Shown: positions 8,287 to 17,845 of the stretch, piece by piece
Layout: each line of letters begins with the position of its first letter
Numbering within the stretch: position 1 is the first letter of the stretch
Origin: Parvibaculum sp.
GTDB taxonomy: Bacteria > Pseudomonadota > Alphaproteobacteria > Parvibaculales > Parvibaculaceae
NCBI RefSeq assembly: GCF_019635935.1
Contig: NZ_JAHBYN010000001.1
Location: 1,240,001-1,304,000, forward strand
Direction of reading: 5' to 3'
Length of the DNA stretch: 64,000 nucleotides
The notes under the pieces: generated by a model
Database searches by the model: none
What the model was told of the DNA's origin: nothing
The model's input: only the letters and a program-made list of their open reading frames with translations
Position numbers and translations under genes: made by a program

Positions 8287-8934
8287 ATGAGCAAAACCGG
8301 CCGAACACCGCCCCGTCTTGTTGTGGGAATCTCCGGCGCCTCGGGCGTCGCCCATGGCGTGCGCCTGCTTGAAATGCTGGGTTCACTGGGCGTCGAAACG
8401 CATCTGGTGATGACGCGGGCCGCCGAAATGACGCTGGGCTATGAGACCGGGCTGAAACCGAAGGATGTCGAGGCGCTGGCCCATACGCGCTACCGGCTGG
8501 ACGATATCGGCGCGGCGATTGCGTCGGGCTCGTTCAAGACGCTCGGCATGATCGTCGCACCCTGTTCTGTGCGCACGATGTCGGAAATCTCGACCGGCGT
8601 CACATCGACGCTGTTGACGCGCGCCGCCGACACGATGCTGAAGGAGCGCCGGCGGCTGGTGCTGATGGTGCGCGAAACGCCGCTGCATACCGGCCATCTG
8701 CGCACCATGACGCAGCTTTCCGAAATCGGCGCCATCATCGCCCCGCCCGTGCCGGCGCTTTATGCAAAGCCCGCCTCGATCGACGAGATGGTGACGCAGA
8801 CCGCGGCGCGGATGCTCGACCTCTTCGGCCTCGAAGCACCCGATACGCGGCGCTGGGGCGAGGACCTGAAGGACGGCCGCCGCAGCCCGGTCCGCAAGGC
8901 CGCGCCGAAACCCGCGGGCAGCTCACGCAAATGA
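8287..8934 (+). CDS. ubiX: UbiX family flavin prenyltransferase
   Basis: 215 residues. UbiX enzymes prenylate FMN to make the cofactor of UbiD-type decarboxylases. Family motifs are clear: LVVGISGASGVAHGVRLLE (flavin phosphate loop), APCSVRTMSEISTGV, and RRLVLMVRETPLHTGHLR with the conserved catalytic segment. The start at 8287 follows AAAGGTGGGG. The C-terminus has an extra basic tail (GRRSPVRKAAPKPAGSSRK). The stop overlaps the next ATG (ATGA), suggesting translational coupling with the following YdcH gene. No ubiD is present here. Confidence 0.9.
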   Translation: MSKTGRTPPRLVVGISGASGVAHGVRLLEMLGSLGVETHLVMTRAAEMTLGYETGLKPKDVEALAHTRYRLDDIGAAIASGSFKTLGMIVAPCSVRTMSEISTGVTSTLLTRAADTMLKERRRLVLMVRETPLHTGHLRTMTQLSEIGAIIAPPVPALYAKPASIDEMVTQTAARMLDLFGLEAPDTRRWGEDLKDGRRSPVRKAAPKPAGSSRK

Positions 8935-9137
8935 CCGAACGCGAGGAACGGGAACTGCGTGAGGCGCTGGCGAAGCTCAAGGAAGAGCATCGCGATCTCG
9001 ACATGGCGATCTATGCGCTGGAGGAAACGCCGCGCCCCGACCACCTGCAGATCAAACGGCTGAAAAAGCGCAAGCTGCATCTGCGCGACCGCATCCAGGA
9101 GATCGAGGACATATTGTTTCCGGATATCACGGCCTGA
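8931..9137 (+). CDS. YdcH family (DUF465) small protein, coupled to ubiX
   Basis: 68 residues, mainly charged helices (EERELREALAKLKEEHRDLD, IKRLKKRKLHLRDRIQEIED) in the DUF465 pattern. Starts inside the ubiX stop codon (ATGA overlap). Paralogous to the YdcH gene at 7996-8178, so ubiX lies between two family members. Function unknown. Confidence 0.85.
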   Translation: MTEREERELREALAKLKEEHRDLDMAIYALEETPRPDHLQIKRLKKRKLHLRDRIQEIEDILFPDITA

Positions 9138-9146
9138 GGCCCACGC

Positions 9147-9866
9147 TCACTCCTCGCCGCGCTTGGCCTCGTACATCGCCTTGTCGGCGCGCGCCAGCGC
9201 ATCCGACGCCTCGTCCTCGCCGGTAAAGGCGACGGCGCCGACCGAAATCGACAGCGGCAATTCCTTGTCCTCGAATTTGAGTGGCCGCTCGGCCACGAGC
9301 TTGGCGAGCGCGGCGGCCTTCGCCTTCGCCGTCGCCTCGTCGGCGCGCGCCAGAATGACGCCGATCTCGTCGCCGCCGAGACGGCCGACAATGTCGGTCT
9401 CGCGGATATTGTCGAGGACGAGCTTCGTCAGGTGGTGCAGCGCCGCGTCGCCCGCCGGATGGCCGTGCTGGTCGTTGACCTGCTTGAAATTGTCGATGTC
9501 GAAATAGACAAGCCCCGCCGGCTCGCCATAGCGCCGCCCGAAGGCGATGACGCGGGATAGCTCACGCACGAAGGCGCGGCGATTGAGGACCGGGATCAGC
9601 GGGTCGCGGTCGGCAAGCGCTTCGGCCTCGCGCAACCGGTCCTGAAGGCCCGTCATGTCGCGCCGCAGCCGGTCGACCTCGCCCATCAGCGCCATCAGCG
9701 CGTCGCGCACGGCGGGCGTGATCTCGGCCTCGGGGATGCCCATGATGCTGGCGCTGTCGCTGACGAGGCGGCCCGCGCCGACACCCGCGGCCTCGCCCGT
9801 CCGGCCGCGCTCGCGCTGGGTCGAGGAGGAGGTGGTCGATACGGGCCGCGTGTCGCCGATCTTCAT
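9147..9866 (-). CDS. Diguanylate cyclase (GGDEF domain)
   Basis: 239 residues. The N-terminal 80 residues are low in complexity then helical (ITPAVRDALMALMGEVDRLR), with no membrane segment or recognised sensor domain. The GGDEF domain starts at DPLIPVLNRRAF. The active loop reads GGDEI rather than GGDEF, and an inhibitory I-site RETD sits exactly five residues before it. Members make cyclic di-GMP from two GTP; the fifth loop position tolerates change, so activity is likely. The start is set at MKIGDTRPV (9866), since the longer frame is Arg/Gly-rich non-coding-like sequence. Confidence 0.85.
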   Translation of the reverse strand: MKIGDTRPVSTTSSSTQRERGRTGEAAGVGAGRLVSDSASIMGIPEAEITPAVRDALMALMGEVDRLRRDMTGLQDRLREAEALADRDPLIPVLNRRAFVRELSRVIAFGRRYGEPAGLVYFDIDNFKQVNDQHGHPAGDAALHHLTKLVLDNIRETDIVGRLGGDEIGVILARADEATAKAKAAALAKLVAERPLKFEDKELPLSISVGAVAFTGEDEASDALARADKAMYEAKRGEE

Positions 9867-10039
9867 GCGGGGGTCGCCTGTCCTCTGCGGCCGGAGCCGC
9901 GATTCGCCGACAAAAATGCCATTTTTTCGGGAAAAGCGCCATGCGAACCGGAACCGGCGGACCCCGCGGCCGGGGCTAGGCGGCCCGCCCGGCGCGCCCC
10001 ATAATCGAGAAAACAAACAGCCCCGAAGGAAAACCCCCC

Positions 10040-11158
10040 ATGACCGCCGAAACGCCGAAATTCACGCCGGGGCTCGCCCTCGGCCTCCTCGCCATTGCGG
10101 CTGTCGCGCTCGGCGCCTTCGCGACGATGCGCGGCGGACCGGCCGAGGCGCTGCCGGCGCTGGCAAGCCTTGAGCCCGGCTGGACGACGCTGGCGCCCGG
10201 CGGCGAGACCTCCTGCGCGCTTGGCACGCCCTTCGAGTTCCATGTGAAGCCGGGGGCGTCCGACCGGCTCTTCGTCTTTCTCAATGGCGGCGGCGCCTGC
10301 TGGAACGGCAATCTATGTTCGCTCGACGAGGAACCGACGCCCTATATCCCGACATCGCAGATCGACCACAACGACCCGCGCAAGCTGAAGGGCGTCTTCG
10401 ACGAAGCCTATGACGACAATCCGCTGAAGGACTGGACGCAGGTCTTCGTCACCTATTGCACCGGCGACGTGCATCTCGGCAACCGCGACGTGACTTACGA
10501 TAGCTGGAAAGAAGAATTCACGGTGCGCCATCGCGGCCGCGCCAATGTCCGCGCCGTGCTCGACTGGGTCTACCGTAATGTGAAGGCGCCCGAGCGCGTG
10601 CTTGTGGCCGGGTCGAGCGCCGGCGGCATCGCCGCGCCCTGGTATGCGGTCGAAATCGCCGAACGCTATCCGGATGCGGGCATCGCGGTGCTCGGCGACG
10701 GCGCCGGCGGTTACCGCGACCCGGCCGTTGTGCCGCTGATGGAAGGCTGGGGCTTCTTCGACGATGCGCCGGTCTGGGTGAGCGACGGCGGCACGCCCGG
10801 CAGCTTCGAGGAAATCTGGCGCCGCGCATCCATTGCGGCACCGAACGTGACGATGGCGCAGTTCGACAACGCCTATGACGACGTGCAGGAAATGTTCCTG
10901 AAACTGCTCGGCACCGAGACGCGGCTGCACAAGCTGATCGAGGCCAACCGCAACGACCTCGCCGCCACCATCCCCGGCTTCCGTTCCTATGTGGCCGGCG
11001 GCACACCCCACACGCTGATCCGCTTCGATCGTCTTTATGCGTATGAAGTGGAAGGCGTGACGGCGACCGACTGGCTGCGGGCCTTGGCGGAGGGCGGAGA
11101 GGTGGCGAGCGTCAGTTGCGGGTCGGCGGCGGCGTGTGAGCGGGAGCCGGGCCGATAG
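10040..11158 (+). CDS. Pectinacetylesterase/Notum-like membrane-anchored hydrolase
   Basis: 372 residues with an N-terminal membrane anchor or uncleaved signal (residues 12-30, LALGLLAIAAVALGAF). The rest matches the pectinacetylesterase family of alpha/beta hydrolases: FLNGGGACWNG (oxyanion loop), VYRNVKAPERVLVAGSSAGGIAAPWYAV with the nucleophile Ser in GSSAGG, and a late GGTPHTL supplying the probable catalytic His. It probably acts in the periplasm. Bacterial members have unproven substrates, so pectin acetyl esters should not be assumed. Confidence 0.8.
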   Translation: MTAETPKFTPGLALGLLAIAAVALGAFATMRGGPAEALPALASLEPGWTTLAPGGETSCALGTPFEFHVKPGASDRLFVFLNGGGACWNGNLCSLDEEPTPYIPTSQIDHNDPRKLKGVFDEAYDDNPLKDWTQVFVTYCTGDVHLGNRDVTYDSWKEEFTVRHRGRANVRAVLDWVYRNVKAPERVLVAGSSAGGIAAPWYAVEIAERYPDAGIAVLGDGAGGYRDPAVVPLMEGWGFFDDAPVWVSDGGTPGSFEEIWRRASIAAPNVTMAQFDNAYDDVQEMFLKLLGTETRLHKLIEANRNDLAATIPGFRSYVAGGTPHTLIRFDRLYAYEVEGVTATDWLRALAEGGEVASVSCGSAAACEREPGR

Positions 11159-11310
11159 CGGTCATACGCAATCCCGTAGTCGCGGCAAACCTTCCCTTCC
11201 GACTCATCGGCGACAAGTCGTAGTCTTGGGCGCGGCAGGTTGCCTTGCGGTTTATATACACGGAAACAATGTAATATAAAATATTTTCTTGTGGTCGTGT
11301 GAAATTACTG

Positions 11311-11340
11311 TTGACTCGTCGCCGATCCCGTTGATACCCT
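11311..11340 (+). promoter_or_regulatory. Candidate promoter upstream of the Rrf2 regulator
   Basis: TTGACT at 11311 and TACCCT at 11335 separated by 18 bp, in an AT-rich stretch (11250-11300) unlike the surroundings. Only a weak -10 match. The distance to the ATG is short and no Shine-Dalgarno is visible, so the message may be nearly leaderless. Confidence 0.35.
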
Positions 11341-11357
11341 ACTTAACAGATAGACAA

Positions 11358-11804
11358 ATGTTATCGCAAAAAGCCAAATACGCGTTGAAGGCCATGATCG
11401 CGCTGGCCACCCAGAAGGAAGGCGACTTGCTTCAGGCAGCCGACATAGCGGAACGGCAGAACGTGCCCCGGAAATTTCTGGAGCTGATTCTGCTCGACCT
11501 GAGGAAACACGGCCTGGTGCGCAGCCAGCGGGGGAAACTCGGTGGCTATGCGCTGGCCAAGCCGGCCGATGCGATCACATTCGGGCAGATCATCCGCATT
11601 ATGGATGGTCCCCTGGCGCCGATACCCTGCGCCAGCCTGACCGGCTACCGGCGCTGTGCCGACTGCCGGGACGAGAAGGCCTGCGCCGTCCGCCGGACGA
11701 TGCGGGAGGTACGGGATGCGGCGGCGGCGATCCTCGACGGAACGACCATCGCCGATGCGACCGGAGCGGGCGCTACAGGATTGAGGGCCGCTTTGGGGGG
11801 CTGA
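11358..11804 (+). CDS. Rrf2 family regulator with cysteine cluster, likely of the sulfate operon
   Basis: 148 residues. Winged-helix Rrf2 domain: [36 protein letters not shown], and the wing [12 protein letters not shown]. Four cysteines follow with spacing C-x8-C-x2-C-x5-C around residues 93-111 ([18 protein letters not shown]), the region where IscR, NsrR and RirA bind Fe-S clusters. Relatives without a cluster (CymR) control cysteine metabolism. The sulfate transporter genes start 58 bp downstream on the same strand, so control of sulfur uptake is the simplest inference. Confidence 0.85.
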   Translation: MLSQKAKYALKAMIALATQKEGDLLQAADIAERQNVPRKFLELILLDLRKHGLVRSQRGKLGGYALAKPADAITFGQIIRIMDGPLAPIPCASLTGYRRCADCRDEKACAVRRTMREVRDAAAAILDGTTIADATGAGATGLRAALGG

Positions 11805-11862
11805 AAAAATTTTGCCCCGTAACACTACTAATTTGATCGACTTAATTACAAGGACAAGAGCC

Positions 11863-12888
11863 ATGACCCTTTCATCGCTGACACGCCGTTCGGCCGCCTT
11901 GCTGGGCGCCTCGCTGCTGCTGCTCGGCCTCACATTCGAAGTGCGCGCCGACACGACGATCCTCAACGTCTCCTACGACCCGACGCGCGAGTTCTACCGC
12001 GAATACAACGCCGCCTTCGCCGAACACTGGAAGAAGGAGACCGGCGAGACGGTCAACTTCGAACAGTCGCATGGCGGCTCGGGCAAACAGGCCCGCGCCG
12101 TGATCGACGGGTTGCAGGCAGATGTGCTGACGCTGGCGCTGGCCGGCGACATCGACGAGGTCGCCAATCACAGCGACCTGCTGCCGAAGGACTGGCAGGC
12201 GCGCTTGCCGCAGAACAGCTCACCCTACACCTCGACCATCGTGCTGCTGGTGCGCAAGGGCAATCCGAAGAACGTCAAGGACTGGGACGATCTCGCCCAG
12301 CCGGGCATCGCGGTCATCACGCCGAACCCGAAGACCTCCGGCGGCGCGCGCTGGAATTATCTGGCGGCCTATGCCTATGCCCTCGACACGTTCGGCAATG
12401 ACGACGCCAAGGCGCGCGCTTTCGTTGGCGTCATCTACAAGAACGTGCCGGTGCTCGACACCGGCGCCCGCGGCTCGCTGACTACCTTCGTGCAGCGCGG
12501 CATCGGCGATGTCTTCATCTCATGGGAAAACGAAGCCTTCCTCGCCCAGGCCGAATTCCCCGGCCAGTTCGAGATCGTCGTGCCGTCGATCTCGATCCTC
12601 GCCGAACCGCCGGTCGCCCTTGTCGACAAGAACGCCGACCGCAAGGGCAGCCGCAAGGTCGCCGAAGCCTATCTGAACTACCTCTATTCGCCCGAAGGCC
12701 AGCGTCTCGCCGCCAAGCATTATTACCGGCCGCGCGACGCACAACATGCCGCCGCGGAAGACATCGCGCGCTTCCCGGAGGTCAAACTCTTCACCATCGA
12801 CGACAAGTTCGGCGGCTGGGTGAAAGCGCAGCCCGAGCATTTCGGCGACGGCGGCGTCTTCGACCAGATTTACCAGCCCGGCCGATAA
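11863..12888 (+). CDS. sbp: Sulfate/thiosulfate ABC transporter periplasmic binding protein
   Basis: 341 residues with a Sec signal peptide ([20 protein letters not shown], cleaved near RADTT). The mature part follows Sbp/CysP closely: [69 protein letters not shown] and [16 protein letters not shown]. It binds sulfate in the periplasm and delivers it to CysTWA. AAGGACAAG precedes the ATG. The 58-bp gap after the Rrf2 gene is AT-rich and may hold an operator. Confidence 0.93.
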   Translation: MTLSSLTRRSAALLGASLLLLGLTFEVRADTTILNVSYDPTREFYREYNAAFAEHWKKETGETVNFEQSHGGSGKQARAVIDGLQADVLTLALAGDIDEVANHSDLLPKDWQARLPQNSSPYTSTIVLLVRKGNPKNVKDWDDLAQPGIAVITPNPKTSGGARWNYLAAYAYALDTFGNDDAKARAFVGVIYKNVPVLDTGARGSLTTFVQRGIGDVFISWENEAFLAQAEFPGQFEIVVPSISILAEPPVALVDKNADRKGSRKVAEAYLNYLYSPEGQRLAAKHYYRPRDAQHAAAEDIARFPEVKLFTIDDKFGGWVKAQPEHFGDGGVFDQIYQPGR

Positions 12889-12898
12889 GACTCTTTCA

Positions 12899-12914
12899 TT
12901 TGATCACGTTCAAA
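12899..12914. promoter_or_regulatory. Small dyad TTTGA-N6-TCAAA between sbp and porin
   Basis: Perfect 5-bp arms in the 44-bp gap. Possibly an operator, or an mRNA processing or attenuation hairpin. There is no supporting second copy. Confidence 0.25.
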
Positions 12915-12932
12915 TTTCGGGGGTTCACCCAA

Positions 12933-14339
12933 ATGCACAAGACCACTTCGTTCAAACCCAAATCATTGAAGTCGACCCTCCTTCTGAGCACGGCGCTTTT
13001 CGGCGCCGTGCTCACCGGGCCGGCCCTTGCCGGCCAGCCGGTCGAGGCACGTGTCCAGAAGCTGGAAGCGACCATTCTCGAACTTCAGCGCGAACTCGAC
13101 GCGGTAAAAAAGGACCAGGCGGCCGTGGCCGCAAAGCCGGCGCAGGATATCGGTGTCGTCTTCAAGGGCCCCGCCATCGAAGCGTCCGACGGAAGCTGGT
13201 CCTTCAAGGTGCGCGGCCGCGTCGAAGCGGATGCCGCCTTCTACGACAAGACGGGCGGCAACAACCCGGTCGATCTCAACAACGGCACGGAACTGCGCCG
13301 CGCCCGTATCGGCGTCGACGGCAAAATTTTCCACGACTGGCTCTACCGCCTCGAGGCCGACGTCGCCAAGGGCAGCCGCAACGACCAGACCGGCAGCGAA
13401 GTGGACGTCAAGGACGCCTGGATTGCCTATGCGGGCCTTCCCAACACCCGCATCACGGTCGGCCAGCACAAGACGCCGAACTCGCTGGAACAATTGACGA
13501 GTTCGACCGATCTCGTGTTGCTGGAACGGCCGCTTGCGGTGGAGGCCTTCAATCACCGGCTGACCGCCGGCGGCGACTTCAAGGCCGGCGTCTCGGTCGG
13601 CTATACCGGCACCAACTACACGGCGACCGGCGGTGTCTTCGGTTCCAACTTCGCCGTCAACAGCAACACCGCCGGCGGCGCCGCCAATGACGAAGGCTGG
13701 GGTGTGCACGGACGCGCGACCTTCGCGCCCATTCAGGAGAAGGGCAAGGTGCTGCATCTGGGCACTTCGGGCTACTGGCGCAATGCCGGCGGCCAGAACG
13801 GTTTCGGCGGCACAAGCGTTCGCTTCCGCTCGACACCGGAAGTCTCGGCGGTCGACGGCCACCGTTTCGTCGACACGGGCAACCTCGCGGCCGATACCTA
13901 CACCTCGGCCGGCGTCGAACTGGGCGGCATCTATGGGCCCTTCTTCGCGCAGGCCGAATATCTGGTCGCCTCGGTCGATCAGACCGGCGTGCTGCCCGAC
14001 TATAATTTCGACGGCGGCTATGTGACGCTCGGTTACGTGCTGACCGGCGAAAGCCGCAACTACAGGAACGGCCTCTTCTCCCGCGTCAAACCCGCCAATC
14101 CGTTTTCGCTGAAGGGCGGCGGCGCCGGCGCCTGGGAAATTGCCGCGCGCTTCAGCACGATCGACCTCAACGACGGGGCGTTGCTCGGCGGGTCGCAGGA
14201 CAACTACGCTTTCGGTCTCAACTGGTATCCGAACGACAATATCCGCGTCGGCCTCAACTATGTGCGCATCGACGCGGAACGGGCCGGTGTCACGACCGAA
14301 GCCGACGCCGTCGTCACCCGCGTCGGCGTGAGCTGGTAA
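12933..14339 (+). CDS. OprP/OprO-type outer-membrane porin of the sulfate operon
   Basis: 468 residues: signal peptide (LLLSTALFGAVLTGPALA), a short coiled-coil (VEARVQKLEATILELQRELD, as in porins that trimerise), then a beta-rich barrel. Its features match the phosphate-selective porin O/P family: FKVRGRVEADAAFYD, LRRARIGVDGKIFHDWLYRLE, NTRITVGQHKTPNSLEQ, NIRVGLNYVRID, with a C-terminal aromatic VGVSW for BAM recognition. Its place between sbp and cysT suggests oxyanion (sulfate) passage across the outer membrane. Specificity is inference from context. Confidence 0.85.
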   Translation: MHKTTSFKPKSLKSTLLLSTALFGAVLTGPALAGQPVEARVQKLEATILELQRELDAVKKDQAAVAAKPAQDIGVVFKGPAIEASDGSWSFKVRGRVEADAAFYDKTGGNNPVDLNNGTELRRARIGVDGKIFHDWLYRLEADVAKGSRNDQTGSEVDVKDAWIAYAGLPNTRITVGQHKTPNSLEQLTSSTDLVLLERPLAVEAFNHRLTAGGDFKAGVSVGYTGTNYTATGGVFGSNFAVNSNTAGGAANDEGWGVHGRATFAPIQEKGKVLHLGTSGYWRNAGGQNGFGGTSVRFRSTPEVSAVDGHRFVDTGNLAADTYTSAGVELGGIYGPFFAQAEYLVASVDQTGVLPDYNFDGGYVTLGYVLTGESRNYRNGLFSRVKPANPFSLKGGGAGAWEIAARFSTIDLNDGALLGGSQDNYAFGLNWYPNDNIRVGLNYVRIDAERAGVTTEADAVVTRVGVSW

Positions 14340-14364
14340 CGGAAACAGGGGGGGAGATCGCATC

Positions 14365-15225
14365 GTGTCGACGCTATCACTCGCAGATGTCTTGCCGAAA
14401 CGGTCTCCCTCCGTGCTGCCGGGCTTCGGCCTGACCATGGGTCTGACGCTGACCTGGCTGAGCCTGATCATCCTGATCCCGCTGGCCGGCGTCTTCATCA
14501 CCTCGGCCGGTCTCGGCTGGACGGAATTCTGGCGGCTGGCATCGGACGCACGCACCGTGGCGGCGCTGAAGCTGAGCTTCGGCACGGCGCTGATCGCAGC
14601 CGGCCTCAATGCGGTGTTTGGCCTGCTCGTCGCCTGGGTGCTGGTGCGCTACAGCTTTCCCGGCAAGCGCCTGCTCGATGCGGCAATCGACCTGCCCTTC
14701 GCGCTGCCGACGGCCGTTGCCGGCCTCGCCTTCACCGCGCTTTATGCGCCGAACGGCTGGCTCGGCAGCTTTCTGGTGCCGCTCGGACTGAAGGTCGCCT
14801 TCACGCCGCTCGGCATTGTCGTCGCGCTGGTCTTTATTGGATTGCCTTTCGTCGTCCGCACGGTGCAACCGGTGCTGGCCGATTTCGACAAGGAGCTGGA
14901 GGAAGCCTCCGCCACGCTCGGCGCCACACGCTTCCAGACCGTCCGGCGAATTGTGCTGCCGGCATTGATGCCGCCGCTGCTGACCGGATTTGCGCTGGCC
15001 TTCGCGCGCGGCGTCGGCGAATACGGTTCGGTCATCTTCATCGCCGGCAACATTCCCTATGTGTCGGAAATCGCGCCGCTGCTGATCGTCATCCGGCTCG
15101 AGGAATTCAACTATGCCGGCGCGACGGCGGTGGCCGCCATCATGCTGGTGATTTCCTTCGCACTACTTTTCGTCATCAACCTGCTGCAGGCGTGGAACCG
15201 CCGCCGCATCGGACTGGCCGGCTAG
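14365..15225 (+). CDS. cysT: Sulfate ABC transporter permease CysT
   Basis: 286 residues with six hydrophobic segments and the permease EAA loop (EEASATLGATRFQTVRRIVL). The N-terminal VLPGFGLTMGLTLTWLSLIILIP segment is typical of CysT/CysU. Starts with GTG at 14365 preceded by GGGGGGAGAT. Forms the inner-membrane channel with CysW; CysA energises it. Followed 12 bp later by cysW. Confidence 0.93.
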   Translation: MSTLSLADVLPKRSPSVLPGFGLTMGLTLTWLSLIILIPLAGVFITSAGLGWTEFWRLASDARTVAALKLSFGTALIAAGLNAVFGLLVAWVLVRYSFPGKRLLDAAIDLPFALPTAVAGLAFTALYAPNGWLGSFLVPLGLKVAFTPLGIVVALVFIGLPFVVRTVQPVLADFDKELEEASATLGATRFQTVRRIVLPALMPPLLTGFALAFARGVGEYGSVIFIAGNIPYVSEIAPLLIVIRLEEFNYAGATAVAAIMLVISFALLFVINLLQAWNRRRIGLAG

Positions 15226-15237
15226 GAGAAAAACCCC

Positions 15238-16146
15238 GTGGCAATCGATCCCCTCGCCATCGACACCGCGCGCATTCCCGCCGGCAATACGCCGCCGCGG
15301 GCGCGCTTCCGCACACCGCTCAGCGAAGTCCCGTGGGTGAAGTTCGGCCTGATCGCCATCGCCGTCGCTTTCCTGGCGCTGATGCTGGTGTTGCCGCTGG
15401 CCGCCGTCTTCGCCGAAGCGTTCCGGCGCGGCGTCGAACCTTTTCTGGCGGCGCTGGTCGAGCCCGATGCGCTGTCGGCCGTGCGGCTGACGCTGTTCGT
15501 CGCCGCGATTTCTGTGCCGGCCAATCTGCTCTTCGGCCTCGTCGCATCCTGGGCGATCGCAAAATTCCAGTTCAAGGGCAAGTCCTTCCTGATCACGCTG
15601 ATCGACCTGCCCTTTTCGGTGTCGCCGGTGATTTCGGGCCTCGTCTATATCCTGCTCTTCGGTTCCTACGGTTTTCTCGGTCCCTGGCTGATCGCCAACG
15701 GCTACCAGATCGTCTTCGCGGTGCCGGGCATCGTGCTCGCCACCATCTTCGTCACCTTTCCCTTCGTCGCCCGCCAACTGATTCCGCTGATGGAGCAACA
15801 GGGCACGACGGAGGAAGAGGCGGCGCTCTCGCTCGGCGCCGGCGGGCTGCGCACTTTCTGGACCGTGACGCTGCCCAACGTCAAATGGGCGCTGCTCTAC
15901 GGCGTCCTGCTCTGCAACGCCCGTGCAATGGGCGAGTTCGGCGCCGTTTCGGTTGTCTCCGGTCATATCCGCGGCAAGACCAACACCATGCCCCTTCATG
16001 TGGAGATCCTCTACAATGAATACAATTTCGTTGCCGCCTTTGCGGTTGCCACCCTTCTGGCCCTCCTCGCCCTCGTCACCCTCGTCCTCAAATCCGCACT
16101 CGAGTGGCGCTACGGTGGTGAGCTTGCCGCGCACGGGCGGCACTAG
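15238..16146 (+). CDS. cysW: Sulfate ABC transporter permease CysW
   Basis: 302 residues, six membrane helices. [21 protein letters not shown] is the EAA coupling loop. [32 protein letters not shown] is the family's highly conserved C-terminal block (cited in pieces: [17 protein letters not shown], then [11 protein letters not shown]). GTG start at 15238 with TAGGAGAAAA. The cysA start is only 5 bp after its stop. Confidence 0.93.
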   Translation: MAIDPLAIDTARIPAGNTPPRARFRTPLSEVPWVKFGLIAIAVAFLALMLVLPLAAVFAEAFRRGVEPFLAALVEPDALSAVRLTLFVAAISVPANLLFGLVASWAIAKFQFKGKSFLITLIDLPFSVSPVISGLVYILLFGSYGFLGPWLIANGYQIVFAVPGIVLATIFVTFPFVARQLIPLMEQQGTTEEEAALSLGAGGLRTFWTVTLPNVKWALLYGVLLCNARAMGEFGAVSVVSGHIRGKTNTMPLHVEILYNEYNFVAAFAVATLLALLALVTLVLKSALEWRYGGELAAHGRH

Positions 16147-16150
16147 AACG

Positions 16151-17236
16151 ATGCCGGGCGAAGGCGCGCGGCGCGCACCGGTCCGCATCGACGTCGAGGA
16201 ACTGGGCAAGTCCTACGGTTCCTTTGCAGCGCTCGACAATGTCTCGCTGACGGTCAGGCCCGGCGAGTTGCTGGCGCTGCTCGGACCTTCGGGCTCGGGC
16301 AAGACGACGCTGCTGCGCGCCATCGCGGGCCTCACCGCGACGGAAGAAGGCACGATCCGCTTCGACGGCGAGGACGCGACGACGCTCAGCCTGCGCGAGC
16401 GCCGCGTCGGCTTCGTCTTCCAGCAATATGCATTGTTCCGCCATATGACGGTGTTCGACAACGTCGCTTTCGGGCTGCGCGTGCGCCCGCGCGACGAACG
16501 CCCGCGTGCCGGCGAGATCGCCCGCCGGGTGCGCCGCCTGCTGGAACTGGTGCAATTGCCGGGGCTTGAAAAGCGTTTTCCGAGCCAGCTCTCGGGCGGC
16601 CAGCGCCAGCGCGTGGCGCTGGCGCGCGCGCTCGCTATCGAGCCCAACGTGCTGTTGCTCGACGAGCCCTTCGGCGCGCTCGATGCGAAAGTGCGCAAGG
16701 AACTGCGCCGCTGGCTGCGCGAGTTGCACACCGAGACCGGGCTCACCACCATCTTCGTAACCCACGACCAGGAAGAGGCGCTGGAACTGGCCGACCGCGT
16801 CGTCATCATGCGCGAAGGAAAAGTCGAGCAGATCGGCACCCCCGCCGACATCTACGACGAACCGGCGACCCCTTATGTCTGCGAATTCCTCGGCGGCGTC
16901 GCCCGCTTCGAGACGAATGCAAAAGACGGTGAGGCCGACATACTGGGCAGCACCTTCCCCATTGAAAGCGACGGTGACTATTCGGGACCGGCGCTCGCCT
17001 ATGTCCGCGCGCACGAAATCGAAATCGTATCGCGCGAACTCGCCCAGGGCGTTCCGGCCGTCATCCGCGCCGTCCGGCCCTTCGGCCCGACGGTCACGGT
17101 GGAGCTTTCCATCGAGGGCCGGGCGGAAAGGATCGAGGCGGAAGTACCGCGCGAACTCCATAGCGGCGGCGAACTCGGCGTCGGTCAGGGCGTCTTCATC
17201 CGGGCAGTCTCGGCCCGGATATTTCCGGTGAATTGA
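16151..17236 (+). CDS. cysA: Sulfate/thiosulfate ABC transporter ATPase CysA
   Basis: 361 residues. Walker [18 protein letters not shown]-loop [14 protein letters not shown], signature [15 protein letters not shown], Walker [13 protein letters not shown] and H-loop [12 protein letters not shown] are all intact. A C-terminal TOBE-like domain follows (about residues 240-361), as in CysA. It couples ATP hydrolysis to sulfate import through CysTW. The ATG at 16151 is chosen; the longer upstream frame lies inside cysW. Last gene of the operon. Confidence 0.93.
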   Translation: MPGEGARRAPVRIDVEELGKSYGSFAALDNVSLTVRPGELLALLGPSGSGKTTLLRAIAGLTATEEGTIRFDGEDATTLSLRERRVGFVFQQYALFRHMTVFDNVAFGLRVRPRDERPRAGEIARRVRRLLELVQLPGLEKRFPSQLSGGQRQRVALARALAIEPNVLLLDEPFGALDAKVRKELRRWLRELHTETGLTTIFVTHDQEEALELADRVVIMREGKVEQIGTPADIYDEPATPYVCEFLGGVARFETNAKDGEADILGSTFPIESDGDYSGPALAYVRAHEIEIVSRELAQGVPAVIRAVRPFGPTVTVELSIEGRAERIEAEVPRELHSGGELGVGQGVFIRAVSARIFPVN

Positions 17237-17338
17237 CGCCCCCGCCCCTTTCCTTGCCAAGCCGCGCCCCATGCCTATACTCCCTCGCTTTCCAAAGCTG
17301 GCGGGGGCGGGCCCCGGTGGCAGAAATCGGCGGAAAGC

Positions 17339-17845
17339 ATGGCAAAATCCTCCAATTCAGGCCGGGCTCTCGTCGGCATCATCATGGGCAGCCAGTCCGA
17401 CTGGCCGACCATGAAACACGCCGCCGAGGCGCTGAAGGCGCTGGATGTGCCCTTTGAGGCGCATATCGTCTCGGCCCATCGCACACCCGACCGCATGGTC
17501 GAATATGCGAAGTCGGCGAAGGCGCGCGGGCTGAAGGTGATTATCGCCGGCGCCGGCGGCGCGGCGCATCTGCCGGGCATGACGGCTTCGCTGACGCCGC
17601 TGCCGGTTTTCGGCGTGCCGGTCCGCTCGCAAGCGCTGTCGGGGCAGGACAGCCTGCTTTCGATCGTGCAGATGCCGGGCGGCATTCCGGTGGGGACGCT
17701 CGCCATCGGCGAGGCGGGCGCCAAAAACGCCGGGCTGCTGGCCGCCGCCGTGCTGGCGCTTTCCGACGAAGCGCTGGCCGAACGGCTGGACGCCTACCGC
17801 GCCGCGCAGACCGGTGCCGTCATCGACATGCCCGAGGACGAATAG
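17339..17845 (+). CDS. purE: 5-(carboxyamino)imidazole ribonucleotide mutase PurE
   Basis: 168 residues, class I PurE. Converts N5-CAIR to CAIR in purine synthesis. Motifs: [20 protein letters not shown], ahead of [17 protein letters not shown] (catalytic His) and [30 protein letters not shown] precedes the ATG. Its TAG stop overlaps the GTG start of purK, the standard purEK pair. Confidence 0.97.
   Translation: MAKSSNSGRALVGIIMGSQSDWPTMKHAAEALKALDVPFEAHIVSAHRTPDRMVEYAKSAKARGLKVIIAGAGGAAHLPGMTASLTPLPVFGVPVRSQALSGQDSLLSIVQMPGGIPVGTLAIGEAGAKNAGLLAAAVLALSDEALAERLDAYRAAQTGAVIDMPEDE

Noticed and set aside
11250-11357. Riboswitch upstream of the sulfate operon
   Set aside because: AT-rich and short; no conserved aptamer pairing could be built by eye. 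A promoter/operator is simpler.
12522-12932. Extended N-terminus of the porin frame starting inside sbp
   Set aside because: The upstream residues are the shifted frame of sbp; the signal peptide begins at 12933.
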